Assembly (NCBI GenBank): GCA_045837725.1
Contig: JBEWZL010000101.1
Location: 372,001-436,000 of the forward strand
Direction of reading: 5' to 3'
Source: Vermamoeba vermiformis
Lineage: Eukaryota > Tubulinea > Echinamoebida
DNA: 64,000 bases
Shown: positions 11,563 to 22,418 of the stretch, piece after piece
How the letters are laid out: the number at the start of each line of letters is the position of its first letter
Position numbering within the stretch: position 1 is the first letter of the stretch
Notes under the pieces: model-generated
Told to the model about the DNA's origin: nothing
Databases searched by the model: none
What the model saw: the letters and a program-made list of their open reading frames with translations, nothing else
Made by a program: the position numbers and the translations under genes

Positions 11563-13266
11563 ATGGATTTAATACCACAAGATGTCTGGCCAGTGATTGC
11601 CAAGTTCATGGACAACAAAACTAAACAGCAGATTCGACTTGCCAGCATGAAATGGTTCAATCTTATCAAATATAACAACTTCGTATTCTATTTTACGAGA
11701 TCTGAAGACTTACAAGCAATTATGGACCGATTATCAACCTACGACTGGCCGATCAAGATTTGTTTTGCCAAATCCAAGTTCAACGACCCCCTAGATTTGA
11801 TCAACAAACTACCAAAGCTCACTAATTTATTAGAGATCAAGCTAATTAAGTCTTATATGTCGCCTGACAACGTCACTTTGGGTCAATGGATGCAGCTTTC
11901 AACTTTGACGAAAATTGAAGTTTGGAAACTCTGGGAGGACCACGTGCCCCTAGAATTATTGCAAAGATTCACTAAATTGAAAAAGTGGACTCGTAGTGGA
12001 CCTGAATGGGAACTGGCACCTGTCTTGCAGCGGATGTCAAATTTGAATTCGCTTCGGTTCTTTGATACTACGCGAACTTGGCCTTTTTCACTCGTTCCGA
12101 ACCCTGAAAAACTCACTACGCTAAGTATGGCTATTGAAGAACGACAAGAACATGGTGACCAGATCTGGAGCCGTCTGACGAATCTGAAACAGTTGCATTA
12201 CTATGAAGACGAAGGACCCGTTCAAAATACATTACAACTCAAGTACTTGACATCATTACAAAAGTGTACTTTGTGCACTAAGGCACTTAGATCACCAAAT
12301 CCGGATTTGAAAGATCAGACAACCAACAAATGGCCGAACAATACCGAAGCGATGAAAAATATGACCAATTTAAAGTCGCTATGCCTCATCACATCTACGG
12401 AGCTTGACTTCTCGCAGCTTAGTTTTTTGGAGAATTTGAGCGGTCTTCAAAGTTTGACGATCAATCACGATTATGGTGAGATGATTCAACTCGAAAGAAA
12501 TATTTGCAAGTATATACCCATGAATTTAAAGCATTTGAGCTTGGCTATTGGCGTCAACTTGGAAGATCTGACACATCTAACGAACTTGGTTCAGCTATCA
12601 TTGGACCAGTTTTCCACGAATTGTGAACATTTGGCTAAATTTAAGATGGTTACTTCATTGGAAATATTGCATTGGAGTGACCAACAAGATTTCAGATCTA
12701 TTGCAACATTGACTCAACTCGAAGAACTGTATCTTGCAAACGGATCCGACATCGTTAAACATCCAGAAGACTACGCGCCTGATCTATCGAACTTAGTTCA
12801 TTTAAAGAAGTTAAAACTAGAGTCGATAGATTGTTCGCACAAATTAATGAACCAAATAACGTGTTTGACCAAGCTCGAAGAATTGGGGATATCGCCTACA
12901 CAAGCAGGAGATATCGCCGCAAATTACAAATGGCTGGCAGAACAAACAAAACTGACGAGTTTGAGAGTCAACGCTCCTATTGACAACGAGTCATTTTGGA
13001 TCAACCTCGTTCAATTGACGAATATGAAGAGATTATCCTTTGTCAATATCGATAATGACGATAGAATGCTTCAATTAATTGTATTCAATAACCTAACGGA
13101 GCTAGAGATCAACGCTATTCCCGAGAGTTTTACTGGATGTCACTTCACCGCACTAACTTCACTTCAAGCCATCACTTTGGAAAGCGGAACGGCACACTTA
13201 GTCTATAAAAAAGAAGACCTAATTGGAATTATGCCTTTCTTACAATGTTGCTATTTTGGAGAATAA
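11563..13266 (+). CDS. F-box/LRR protein, single exon, 567 aa
   Basis: An uninterrupted frame opens with an F-box-like segment (MDLIPQDVWPVIAKFMDNKT then KQQIRLASMKWFNLIKYNNF). About 500 residues of LRRs follow, with the repeating pattern LTNLxxLxL. The first 100 residues align with the gene at 16455, and the later WMQLSTLTKIEVWKL block aligns with WRQLSTLTNIEHWKL downstream of that gene's intron. It is probably an SCF ubiquitin-ligase receptor. There are no introns, unlike most neighbours. A decayed copy of the family's N-terminal region lies just downstream (13387-13561). Confidence 0.87.
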   Translation: MDLIPQDVWPVIAKFMDNKTKQQIRLASMKWFNLIKYNNFVFYFTRSEDLQAIMDRLSTYDWPIKICFAKSKFNDPLDLINKLPKLTNLLEIKLIKSYMSPDNVTLGQWMQLSTLTKIEVWKLWEDHVPLELLQRFTKLKKWTRSGPEWELAPVLQRMSNLNSLRFFDTTRTWPFSLVPNPEKLTTLSMAIEERQEHGDQIWSRLTNLKQLHYYEDEGPVQNTLQLKYLTSLQKCTLCTKALRSPNPDLKDQTTNKWPNNTEAMKNMTNLKSLCLITSTELDFSQLSFLENLSGLQSLTINHDYGEMIQLERNICKYIPMNLKHLSLAIGVNLEDLTHLTNLVQLSLDQFSTNCEHLAKFKMVTSLEILHWSDQQDFRSIATLTQLEELYLANGSDIVKHPEDYAPDLSNLVHLKKLKLESIDCSHKLMNQITCLTKLEELGISPTQAGDIAANYKWLAEQTKLTSLRVNAPIDNESFWINLVQLTNMKRLSFVNIDNDDRMLQLIVFNNLTELEINAIPESFTGCHFTALTSLQAITLESGTAHLVYKKEDLIGIMPFLQCCYFGE

Positions 13267-13386
13267 AGACGAATTTTTCGCTGCGTACTTTTTTCATTCA
13301 GCTTTGATCGATACGGAACTGACCATAAATGGAATTAACTCCAAGGAGGTTAGCCTACTGCACGAAATGTGCCCTATTTCGTTAGG

Positions 13387-13561
13387 TGGCTCTAATGGTA
13401 GTTTCATCCAAAACAAAACGCCAGATGCAACCCGCACAAGCTGTTCAACACTATCAAATATAATATTATGTAAATTTAAATATATTTTTGCACGATCAGC
13501 GAATACTCAAGTCATCGCAGAACGATTATCAAATATTTTTCGTCGATCGAGGTTCGTTTAA
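13387..13561 (+). pseudogene. Decayed F-box/LRR gene fragment
   Basis: The DNA here is a worn copy of the start of the F-box/LRR gene at 16455. Shared runs include AGTTTCAT, AACAAAACG-CAGATGC, TTCAA-ACTATCAAATATAAT, TTTTTGCACGATCA and GCAGAACGATTATCAAA. The translation is only locally similar (FARSANTQVIAERLSN versus FARSKNIQAIAERLSK). The fragment covers roughly codons 12-70 of the parent and stops abruptly, with no LRR region following. It marks a past tandem duplication, with the crinkler-type gene now sitting between relic and parent. Confidence 0.8.
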
Positions 13562-13750
13562 ATGCAGCTTGATATACAACAATTACTAACCTCAGAAAAT
13601 TATTTATTTTCAGCTAACATTATTTATCGTGATATAAATGGCTCTTACGTGCGCCTCACCGGAGAAACAAATTGCCTCCCTGCTCGATCTTCCAAAATTT
13701 TATTTTAACTTTCTTTCCAGACCTTCAAACACAACTACGTACGTCCAACC

Positions 13751-16240
13751 ATGGAAGAGCAATTACATACATTCAGTCCAAACGAAGTGGTGACTTTTTT
13801 AAGCCAGCAGCTCAAACGGAACTTGGATGAAGCTACTGCCTCAATTTTGATCAATGCGCATTTTAACGGTTTTGCGCTCTTATCCTACACCAATTTCAAC
13901 GATGTTAAAGAAGATTTTGAAGCGTTAGGAGTACTATCAAACAACATATTTGCGCGGGATTTGCTGGCTCGAATAATTGTTGCAATCGCTCGCAAATTTA
14001 GAGAGCCCGTTAAACAGCTCTTAAAAAAAGAATACGCAAATGTAGGTGCCTGGCTTACTGCTGCGCACGTATTGGAGCCAGAAGACATAAGGACAGAAAT
14101 TGCCGTTCTTGACGTAGAAATATTTTGCGACTTGTTTCAGCAGCTCGAAGACTTACGGGAAATGCAATTTCCAACTATTAACGCTAGAGCCATTTGGTCC
14201 GCGATAGGTAAAATCATTACATAATTTATCAAAATCGCGAACTAACAAATTGAAAGAAATGAGAAGGAGCAACGACAGCACGAAAGATTCGAACAAAAGT
14301 AAGTACTTGCTTATCCCAATACATACGTTAATTTATTGCTGTAGAGCGAGCTGGTGAGGAGCTGCCCAATGCACCGGTCACTAAACGAGCCTGCATAGGA
14401 GAACGTAAGCACATACAAATATGTATAATAGCTAATCGTCGCAGGTGCGGTAGATGGTTTTGTGAGGACCCAACCACTCACTCCTTGGGACGACAGTTGC
14501 AAAGCAAAACTGCTCTCCCAGGTGCAACAGATCTGCCGTATCAATTACGACAGTAGCTTGAAGCAAAAGTCTCAATTTGGAGCTGCATTGCAAAAAGCCT
14601 TTCCAGTTCTGTCGAATGGTCAAATATTTGACTTCATGCTGGACAATCCATTAGGCTCAGAGGAGCTTGATAGAATCTGCAATGCTCTTCTACAAACCAA
14701 TCATTTTTCTCAAACTGGCCCAGTTTTGCTTTATCAAGTGTCAGGAGCTGGCAAGACCAAGCATGCATATGACTTAGCAAGCCAAGGCTATACTATCATT
14801 TTACGTCTTATGGCAAGCAACTTGGAACCTGTTAGTGATGTACTATCAAGGGCTATTGAGCATTATTCTAAGTTTCTGGATGTTCATGAACGCTTCAACT
14901 TCACCTGGTGCTCATTGAGTGTGATCTATTCCTGGGTTCTGGCACACATTGAGTTTCTGGAATACTATCAGCAAGAACTTCTTCCAGAACTTGAATCATT
15001 GCTGCAGTCAGATCAAAGTGAGTTACATGTATCTTTTCTGCAATATTAATCTTTTTGTAGTTAAACTTACAGACAGGCAAAAGTATCAACTATTTCACTT
15101 GGCACAGGCAAAGGGATCAAATGCAAAGGATTACATTCATTTTCAGTTTTATTCTCATGTTGCAGCTCTGTCGAATGAAGCTCCACGAAACTATGTTGAT
15201 TCATTACGTAAATCCATAACTACTTTGTACAGACAACTCAACATTAAGGTATGTGCAAAGTACATCTATTCTTATTAAATTTCAAATAGGGAATTGTTTT
15301 TGATGAGCTCTTGACACTCACTCATGTTGGTGTGGGCTGTTTCATGCACAATGATGACCTAGATGCTCTTGGTCAAGGCTTTGAAACACTTGAAAAACTT
15401 GTCTACTTCCAGCAACTTGAAATGAAACAACACCACTCTTCCAAAGGTAACACCAACATTTTCTGATGTTTGGCTAATTTTTAAAACTTAAACAGATATT
15501 CAATTGCTACATTTGCCAAACCAGACACTTGAAGAAAGCAGACCCCATCAGCCAACATCAGTTGTTGATGGTTTCATGCACTTACTAGCCAGCTCAGGTG
15601 CCTCTGGTGTATCATATTTGCTATTGGATACAAGCAAAAAAGCATGCAAATATTTTCTATTGAAGGAAACTGGCCGTCCACATCCAAAGCTGCAAACAAT
15701 AGTGCCAAATGTTTATATCAATACAAACACAACGGGTATGAATGACAATAGTTAGGTAGCATACAACTAATATCTGAAACAGTGAAATTTCTGGAAACTT
15801 ATTTTGGAAAGTCTAGCCAAAATGCTGTTCTTTGCAGTTTGTTGGGCAAGTTTGAAGGAAGAGGACTATTTTTTTTTCAAAGCTTTGTTTTACAATCCCT
15901 GATACCTGCATTACGGAAGAACCAACCAGCCACAAGAGCTGAGGTTGATAACATCATAGTACAGCTGCTACAATCTCAAGATGTTCTAAACAAGTGTCGA
16001 AGCCAAGCTCTGGCGTTTGTCGAAGAATTTTTCAGGTCAGACAAAATTAGTACAGCCATCCAGGCCAAAATCCAATCTTGTTTGCATGACAATGCTGGGA
16101 CGATTGAAGTACCACCACAGTTTGAAGAAGTTGGTCAAGTGTTGGCATATCTAAAGGAGAGTGGTGATACTATCTTGTGGCAGTTTTCAGAGCCGTTCAT
16201 TGTGGAGCAGCTTGTGAAAAGATTACAAACCGGCATTTGA
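13751..16240 (+). CDS. Crinkler/RHS-type (CR) P-loop protein with SAM-like N-terminus
   Basis: Eight exons (13751-14207, 14257-14298, 14345-14404, 14445-15017, 15061-15248, 15290-15446, 15496-15735, 15783-16240) join in frame to 724 residues. Residues 1-75 resemble a SAM-type helical domain (SPNEVVTFL, then ALLSYTNFNDVKEDFEALGV). A P-loop at about residue 283 reads YQVSGAGKTKHAYDL, the layout typical of crinkler/RHS-type NTPases, though the first Walker A glycine is a Gln. A Walker-B-like strand (IVFDELLTL) lies downstream. The C-terminal 250 residues, where such proteins carry an effector nuclease, have no motif I can name. The gene appears whole. Introns 2 and 3 are only 46 and 40 nt. It interrupts the F-box/LRR cluster, suggesting mobility or transfer. 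Confidence 0.7.
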
Positions 16241-16454
16241 ACCGCCAGTATCGGCCGGGACGCAGCAGCAGCCAGGAAGGACGCTATCGTTGTACAAAAT
16301 TTCCTTAAAATCGATTCAAAATATTAGTATAAAATTATAGTTTAATATGTGTGTTGTTCGTATTGATAAACATGCAATTTTATCGGAACTAGTCCGTTTT
16401 TAAAACCATTCTATCGGTACCCACAACTGACCATTAATAGATTAACCTAATTTA

Positions 16455-18466
16455 ATGGATATACTACCGCTCGATGTCTGGCCCTTAATTGTTAGTTTCA
16501 TGAATGCCAAAACAAAACGGCAGATGCGACTCGCAAACACAAAATGGTTCAATACTATCAAATATAATAAGTTTAAAATATTTTTTGCACGATCAAAGAA
16601 TATTCAAGCCATTGCAGAACGATTATCAAAATATTCTTGGCCGATCGAGATTCACTTTTTAAAACCCAAATTTGACAGACCATTGGACTTGATTAATAAT
16701 TTACCAATACTTACCAACCTCAAAAAAATATCGGCAAGTGATGTGGATGAAATCGAAGATATTAGCGCGGGCGCAATTGCAGCAGGCAATCGACGGAGGG
16801 ACCGAAACAGCGAAACGAGCGAGATTTGCAGAAATTGTATGTTCAGTTCGAACATTGAATTAAGAACGAACACCACAACTCATATTGGTTATTAAATTTT
16901 TATTTTTATTTTGTATACTAGGTGCGTGTCTAGGCGTTCGTAGGGCCCAACCATCGATACGGGGGCTGTATGAACGAAATCTAGCACCTAGCCAATAAAC
17001 CTGAATTATCGCCCGCGAGTGTAGCGAGTTAAGTCCCGGCAGATCAATGGCGCCAACTTTCAACACTCACCAATATTGAACACTGGAAGCTTAGAGAAGA
17101 ATATTTACCACAAGATTTATGGCTAAAATTCACTAAATTGACTAAATGGGGAGTTACGTTACCCGACGAAGAACTTGTGCCGATCTTGAAGCGGATGACG
17201 AACTTAAATTCATTAAGCTTGTATTCCGAGGACTCAAAAACATGGCCTTTTGCACTCACATATAGCCCAGATAAATTAACAAGACTAAACATCAGCGTTT
17301 CAGAGAAGCAACAACATGGCAGTGAGATCTGGGCCTGTTTAACGAATCTGAAAGCCTTAGTTTATTCCGAGAATATTAACGAAGGATACAATGATATAAA
17401 GCTATCGTTTTTAACGGTGTTGACGATTCGTCAGTTAGATTGCAAAAAACTTCCGTCTTTAGCAAGAAACACGAATTTACAGCATCTGTCACTCTACTGC
17501 CAAAAGTGGTCCACAAGCAAAACTCACGATTTATCAAATTTAAAAAATCTGCGAATATTATCGATAGTTTACCCTCGTCAACAAAAGCCTGTTCAATTCA
17601 ACTTTTTGGTGCAACTGCTACAACTCGAAAGTTTCGCAATCACGGCCTCGGATATGACAACAGATGTGTCAAATGCATCGGATGTATTATTTCAGTACTT
17701 GCCATATTCTTTGAAGAGACTAAAATCGGATCTTGATTTGGATGTGGTCAAAATTACGCATCTGACAAATTTGGAAGAACTCGTTCTATACAAAAATTGC
17801 ATTAGTAATCAACACTTGACAGCGTTATCAAATATGACTCGTTTAGTTGTCGATCAAAATAATGTAATGCAAGATTGGAAAGTTATTGGAAAATTGACGC
17901 GATTAATCGAGCTCGATTTGGCATGCACTTCCGACGAAGACGAAAATGTTGACGATAATGTACCTGATATATCAAGTTTAACCAACCTTATTACGTTACG
18001 TTGGACATTGAACGAGTTTCCCATCCACAAACTTGCAGCGGTGGCTTATTTGACAAAGCTAGAAGAATTGTTTATCTCTGCGCACAACGAATCAGATCCA
18101 TCATTTGTTAATCAATCCGACTTTTTATCGATATTAACAAATTTGACACGACTATCATTACAACTAAAGACTAGCGATAACACATTATGGCAAAACATTG
18201 CAAAATTGACGAATATCGAATCGCTCAGTATACACTACGTAGATCACGATGATAGATTATTGACATTAACAGCGTTCAAGAATTTAACTGAATTGACCAT
18301 AACTTCTGCTGCGAAAGAATTTACCGGCCAGCATTTTACTGCCTTAACGAATTTACAAGACATTTATTTTCGAGGTGATAGTACTCAATTGGTGCATAAG
18401 AACGAAGACTTGAGGAAGAAAATGCCTTATTTGTTAAGGTATTCGTACTTCGTTCCTTTAGTGTAA
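16455..18466 (+). CDS. F-box/LRR protein carrying one long unusual intron
   Basis: Exon 1 (16455-16737) encodes the F-box region (MDILPLDVWPLIVSFMNAKT) and the first leucine-rich strand. Exon 2 (17043-18466) continues the LRRs to the stop. Joining them across a GT-AG intron of 305 nt keeps the frame (KKISA, then N, then QWRQLSTL) and restores alignment with the paralogue at 11563, apart from about a dozen residues missing at the junction. Unspliced, exon 1 would run to a stop at about 16895 and give a 146-residue F-box protein with an unrelated Asp/Arg-rich tail. Predicted length is about 568 residues. The role is probably SCF substrate recognition. Confidence 0.8.
16738..17042 (+). mobile_element. 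Introner-like insertion acting as an intron (candidate)
   Basis: This 305-nt segment is longer and richer in GC patches than other introns here. The five bases CGGCA occur at 16732-16736 and again at 17037-17041, exactly 305 nt apart, as a target-site duplication would. The apparent donor (A|GTGATG) and acceptor (CGGCAG|AT) sit directly at these repeats. The paralogue at 11563 has no intron here. An open frame inside (EIEDISAGAIAAGNRRRDR) could be part of an old element, but I cannot name a family. Confidence 0.5.
16918..16991 (+). repeat. Imperfect hairpin within the insertion
   Basis: CTAGGTGC at 16918-16925 is answered by GCACCTAG at 16984-16991. Further in, CGTTCGTA pairs imperfectly with TATGAACG. 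The stem encloses a GC-rich loop with GGGCCC. It may be a small structured element or a remnant of terminal repeats. Confidence 0.55.
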
Positions 18467-18502
18467 AATAAACTGCCTATTGTATTGTACTCTTTGTATT
18501 TA

Positions 18503-19859
18503 TTATACGAACAAAATTAATACTGAAAGTACAAGACAATAGGTGAACGATATTAAAGCACTCGCTGAGCTTGTTTTAGCATCGGGACTGGAGATCAATG
18601 TTGGCGATCCGACAGGTACAGGCAAGCCACATACGTTGTTGAAGCAAATATGTGTTGAGCAATCTGATCCTGAAGAGCAGGCCTTGCCATCGATGCACCG
18701 GGCTGCACACATGGATCCGCCACAATCGACATCCGTCTCGTCAAAGTTTTTCACGTTATCTTGGCAGCTGTCTTGAGGAGCCATAATAATGCCGTAGTAA
18801 TAGTGTGTGTCGGTACTGTTGAACCACAATGAACCATTTGTAAGGCCGTTAGTCTCATCAAAAGTGAATTCATGAATGAAGACGCCAGAGCCGTCAATTT
18901 GCGCCAGAATTTTGCCTTCTTCAACAACGACGAGCTGAACTATCTCTCCAACATCGCTATTTGCATAGACCCGTTCGTGCGTAGTTTTGTTGAATACGTA
19001 GAGACCAGTAGGGTAGTTTCCAATAGTGAGGTAGTTGGCCGAGAACTCAAACGCATTGGTCGAGTAGCTCTCGTTCAAAAATATCGTGGCGTTGCTTAAT
19101 GTAGTTGGCAGTCCTTCGCCAATTTGAACAATAGCAGCCTCCAGTCCGTCGTAGTTTGACGCGTAGAGATTTCCTTCGTAACTTCGAAGCGTAAAAACTG
19201 CGCCTAAGAAGACTAATTCGGACGTGTTGGAGCTGAGCGTAGTGTAGTAAACTCGTCCCGAAGTTGAGAACCATACGTCCTCGCCATCTAGAATAGCATT
19301 ATATACAGTTGAAACTGTTCGGTTGTCGGCGTCGAATGGGGCAGTGGTTTGGATCAGACCGTTTCCGTGGATCACGGCGAAACTTGTCAAGTAGTATCCA
19401 GCCGAAGTTTCAGTGACATTAATATAGTTGCAACAAGACATAATGGCGCGATATCCGTCGTTAGAAACCGTTAAACGGCTAGAATAGTCGTCGTTATAAA
19501 TAAGACACGGATGTGTTCCGTTGCTAGTAAAAAAAATTAAAATTTAAAATTTACGTCGATTGAATAGGTCATATAATACTTACACTTCTTCGGTAGGCAG
19601 CGCAAATTCTTGCACAATTTCTCCCGTTGGAGTAAGCTCTGTCAAGTAGCCCTTTGTACACGCTTGTTCGGTCAACTCTACAATAGCAATAAGTCAATAC
19701 GTGCATAGTATAATATTATACTAAGCATTGAGTTTACTTACGTATCTCTGCTTTGACAGCCAAAATATTTCCTTTCGTGAATGGCGCGCATGACACTGCC
19801 AACGATACCACAGCCACAATAAAGGCCACATTGAAAATCAAACGACTTGAAGTTGTCAT
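18503..19859 (-). CDS. Secreted or GPI-anchored surface protein with a DCGG Cys-rich module
   Basis: Three exons (19859-19742, 19677-19584, 19523-18503) give 410 residues. A signal peptide (LIFNVAFIVAVVSLAVSC) opens the protein. The middle 280 residues are beta-rich with many NxS/T sites and look like a propeller or sialidase-like fold, but no motif proves it. Near residue 330 lies a cysteine cluster (NFDETDVDCGG, CIDGKACSSGSDC, HICFNNVC), a module seen in many extracellular proteins of protists and bacteria. The protein ends in a Ser-rich spacer and a hydrophobic tail (LISFTYCLVLSVLILFV), consistent with a GPI-anchor signal or one membrane helix. It converges on the F-box/LRR gene, 36 bp stop to stop. 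Confidence 0.78.
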
Positions 19860-20473
19860 TGTTGTCGTTGTTGTCGTGTTGATTGAGTCTGGATTAAACT
19901 AGTCTTTTTGGCTCGTTCCCGGTTGGCATTGGTACCAATTGCTACTTGGGGATTGGTGTATTTGGGGCGACTCACGTGCAAACCCCAACACCGCACAGTT
20001 ACGCCATTGTGAACAAAATCTGCGAAGATGCGTAATATGCCAGCATTGGGGTAACTGTGCTATCTCGCTTACAAATATTGGTGTGATTATAGTTTCACTC
20101 GAAGCTTTGAAATTACTAAAATTCGGAAAATAATTGCCTACGCTTACGTTAAAATTCCAAAATCACATACTATTGGCAAAATTACAAATTCTTTTGATCT
20201 CTTCATTATATCTTACAAAAATTGTTCAAACAATAAGATCAAATCTTACGATCTACGGCCAAAAATCCAAATTGTGCTGCAGCATTGATTGTGAACGTTG
20301 CGCGGAAATGATAATATGCTATTGAGCAACAAAATTGAAGGTAAATGTGGGTAGCAACAAAAACGGTCATTTTTAGTTTGACTTTGCTTGACCCAGCGAT
20401 AATTTTCTGCGGCCGCCTTCTGGACTTACTACTTTAATACGTACACTGTAACACAAGACCAGAAGCTTTGAAA
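19860..20473. other. Intergenic, divergent spacer with one inverted repeat
   Basis: About 600 bp between the surface-protein and OTUD6 starts. It holds the inverted repeat listed separately. No gene is seen, and the short frames here lack family features. Confidence 0.5.
19993..20060. repeat. 10-bp inverted repeat
   Basis: GCACAGTTAC at 19993-20002 is mirrored by GTAACTGTGC at 20051-20060, with a 48-bp loop that also contains CATTG/CATTGGGG echoes. It could form a hairpin, a regulator site or a small MITE-like remnant. Confidence 0.6.
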
Positions 20474-22271
20474 ATGGCTACAGAACAAACGACTGTTGAT
20501 CAAGTCAAAGAGGAAACAAAGACCGAAACTAAGGGTCAGATGACCCAACGACATAAACGAGAAGTGAAGGTAAATGACGAATTTATTGGTTAATAATTTT
20601 TTCTGTATTATTATGCCGATAATAGCTGCTGCGGCTTATCCTTATGATTACGTCATTTTTTAAAATTAATAATTAATTGCACCGTAAATTAAGTTGTGCC
20701 GAGTAATAGTTATATTGTTATTATCAAATGTGGGCATGATTAAGTTAATTAAAACATTTTGGTCAAGTACGTGGCAAGATCACACGATCCAAATCTAACG
20801 CTTTGTTGCAAATTCAGGAACTTCAAAATAAAATTGGAGGTCTAAATCGCACAGTATCTAAAAACGACAAAGAAGGGAGGAAAAAACTTCAGCTGGAGAT
20901 CAAGAAACTCGAAGACGATCTCAAAGCACGACACGAAAATGAAATTAAAGCGTTTGAAGCACGCCAAAAAGAACAGGAATCACAGGTAACATATTAACGC
21001 AATATAGCAATTTTTTATTTCAAGTTAAAAAATTTTTGATGAGATCGAGCAACATCGCTTTGGCAAATTGTCCGCTCATTCTCTCCGCGTCTCCTGATAT
21101 TAAATAATATTTGCAATATATATTAACCATTCAAAAAATAATTTGCGAGTGTCAGCATATTCATACTAAGCCGTTTGCAAATTGATCCAAATCTGGATCT
21201 AACTTTTGTTCGGGCAGGTTCAAACAGGAATGCAGAATTTAACATTAAATAAGAACACAGAAGAAAATAAGACCGAGGAGCAAGCTAATGGAGGCGAGAA
21301 TACAACGGATAATGCAAACGTGGAAACTGATCAGAACGAGGCTGAAGAGGCCGACGAAGATGCATTTACGATTAATATTCCTGGAAATAATAAGAACAAT
21401 AATAACAGCAAAGTCTCGCGGGCAAAAAAACGAAAGGTAAGAAATTAATTTTGATGGATCGCGTCGTGCACGATGTTACCGAGCCTAGCATTTTATCCCT
21501 ATACTTGTATATTAATCTATTTTAATGTAGGCTGCTAAAGCTGCGCAAGACAAAGAGCGACAACAAAAAATTGAAGACGCGAAGAAAAATACAGTTAGTC
21601 AGCGTGACATTGAAATTCAACGATTGAAAGAGATCTTAGCGCCTATGAAACTCATTATAAGAGAGGTAAGTTAACGATATTATACAGCATTATCATTTAG
21701 GGTTATAAGAAGGTTACTTATGATTATTTTGCGGTCAGATCTCAGCCGATGGAAACTGCTTATATAACGCCGTTGCGGATCAGCTCCGACGACTCAAACG
21801 CGGAGACTTTGTACGTAATATTATAGTACCCGGCACTCTTATACTAATATATGATTTATATGGTAGTTCAATAACGAGTACTTGAGAAATCAAGTCGCTG
21901 ATTACATGATGGCCAACAAATTCGACTTTTTGCCATTTATGGATATAAGCGAAGGAGAATTCGACAATTATTGCAATAAGATTAGAACGACGTCAGCGTG
22001 GGGTGGTCAATTGGAAATTCAAGCGTTGACGAACATTCTCAAAACTCCGATCGAGATCTACAGCGCAACCTCGCCTGTAGTGCGAATGGGCGAAGACTTT
22101 AATGAAGAAAAGCCTCTATTGCTATCGTAAGTATAGGGAAATAGTAAACCAGCCTCGTGGTGGCCAGATCCTAACAAGTTTTTATTTTCGTTCAGGTATC
22201 ATAAACACATGTACACAATGGGAGAGCACTACAACTCCATAGTAGAAAATACGACCGTAGAATTTAATTAA
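20474..22271 (+). CDS. OTUD6B: OTUD6-type deubiquitinase (OTU cysteine protease)
   Basis: Removes ubiquitin; the animal homolog is linked to translation initiation complexes. Seven exons (20474-20569, 20818-20985, 21218-21436, 21531-21665, 21739-21810, 21867-22126, 22196-22271) give 341 residues. The N-terminal coiled coil (QRHKREVK joined by splicing to ELQNKIGGL, then SKNDKEGRKKLQLEIKKLE) matches OTUD6 proteins closely. The OTU domain starts at about residue 207 with the catalytic Cys box ADGNCLYNAVADQL and ends with the His motif MGEHYNSI. The linker between them is Glu/Asn-rich with a short poly-Asn run, longer than in animals. The start ATG at 20474 is the first in frame. The closest orthology could be OTUD6A or OTUD6B. 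Confidence 0.94.
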
Positions 22272-22418
22272 TAAATTTGGTATTTTGAACGGAACAAGGC
22301 ACACGTCATTTTGCAAAATCAGTTTTTTATTTTTATTTTTGACTTGCATTACCTGTGGACCACAGTTCATTGACGAACGCCGAAAGAAGTTTTTGTTCTC
22401 ATATATATATAAATAATT

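Noticed and set aside
16860-17066. Minus-strand frame of 68 codons in the insertion
   Set aside because: GC-rich segment gives an open frame by chance; no recognisable protein.
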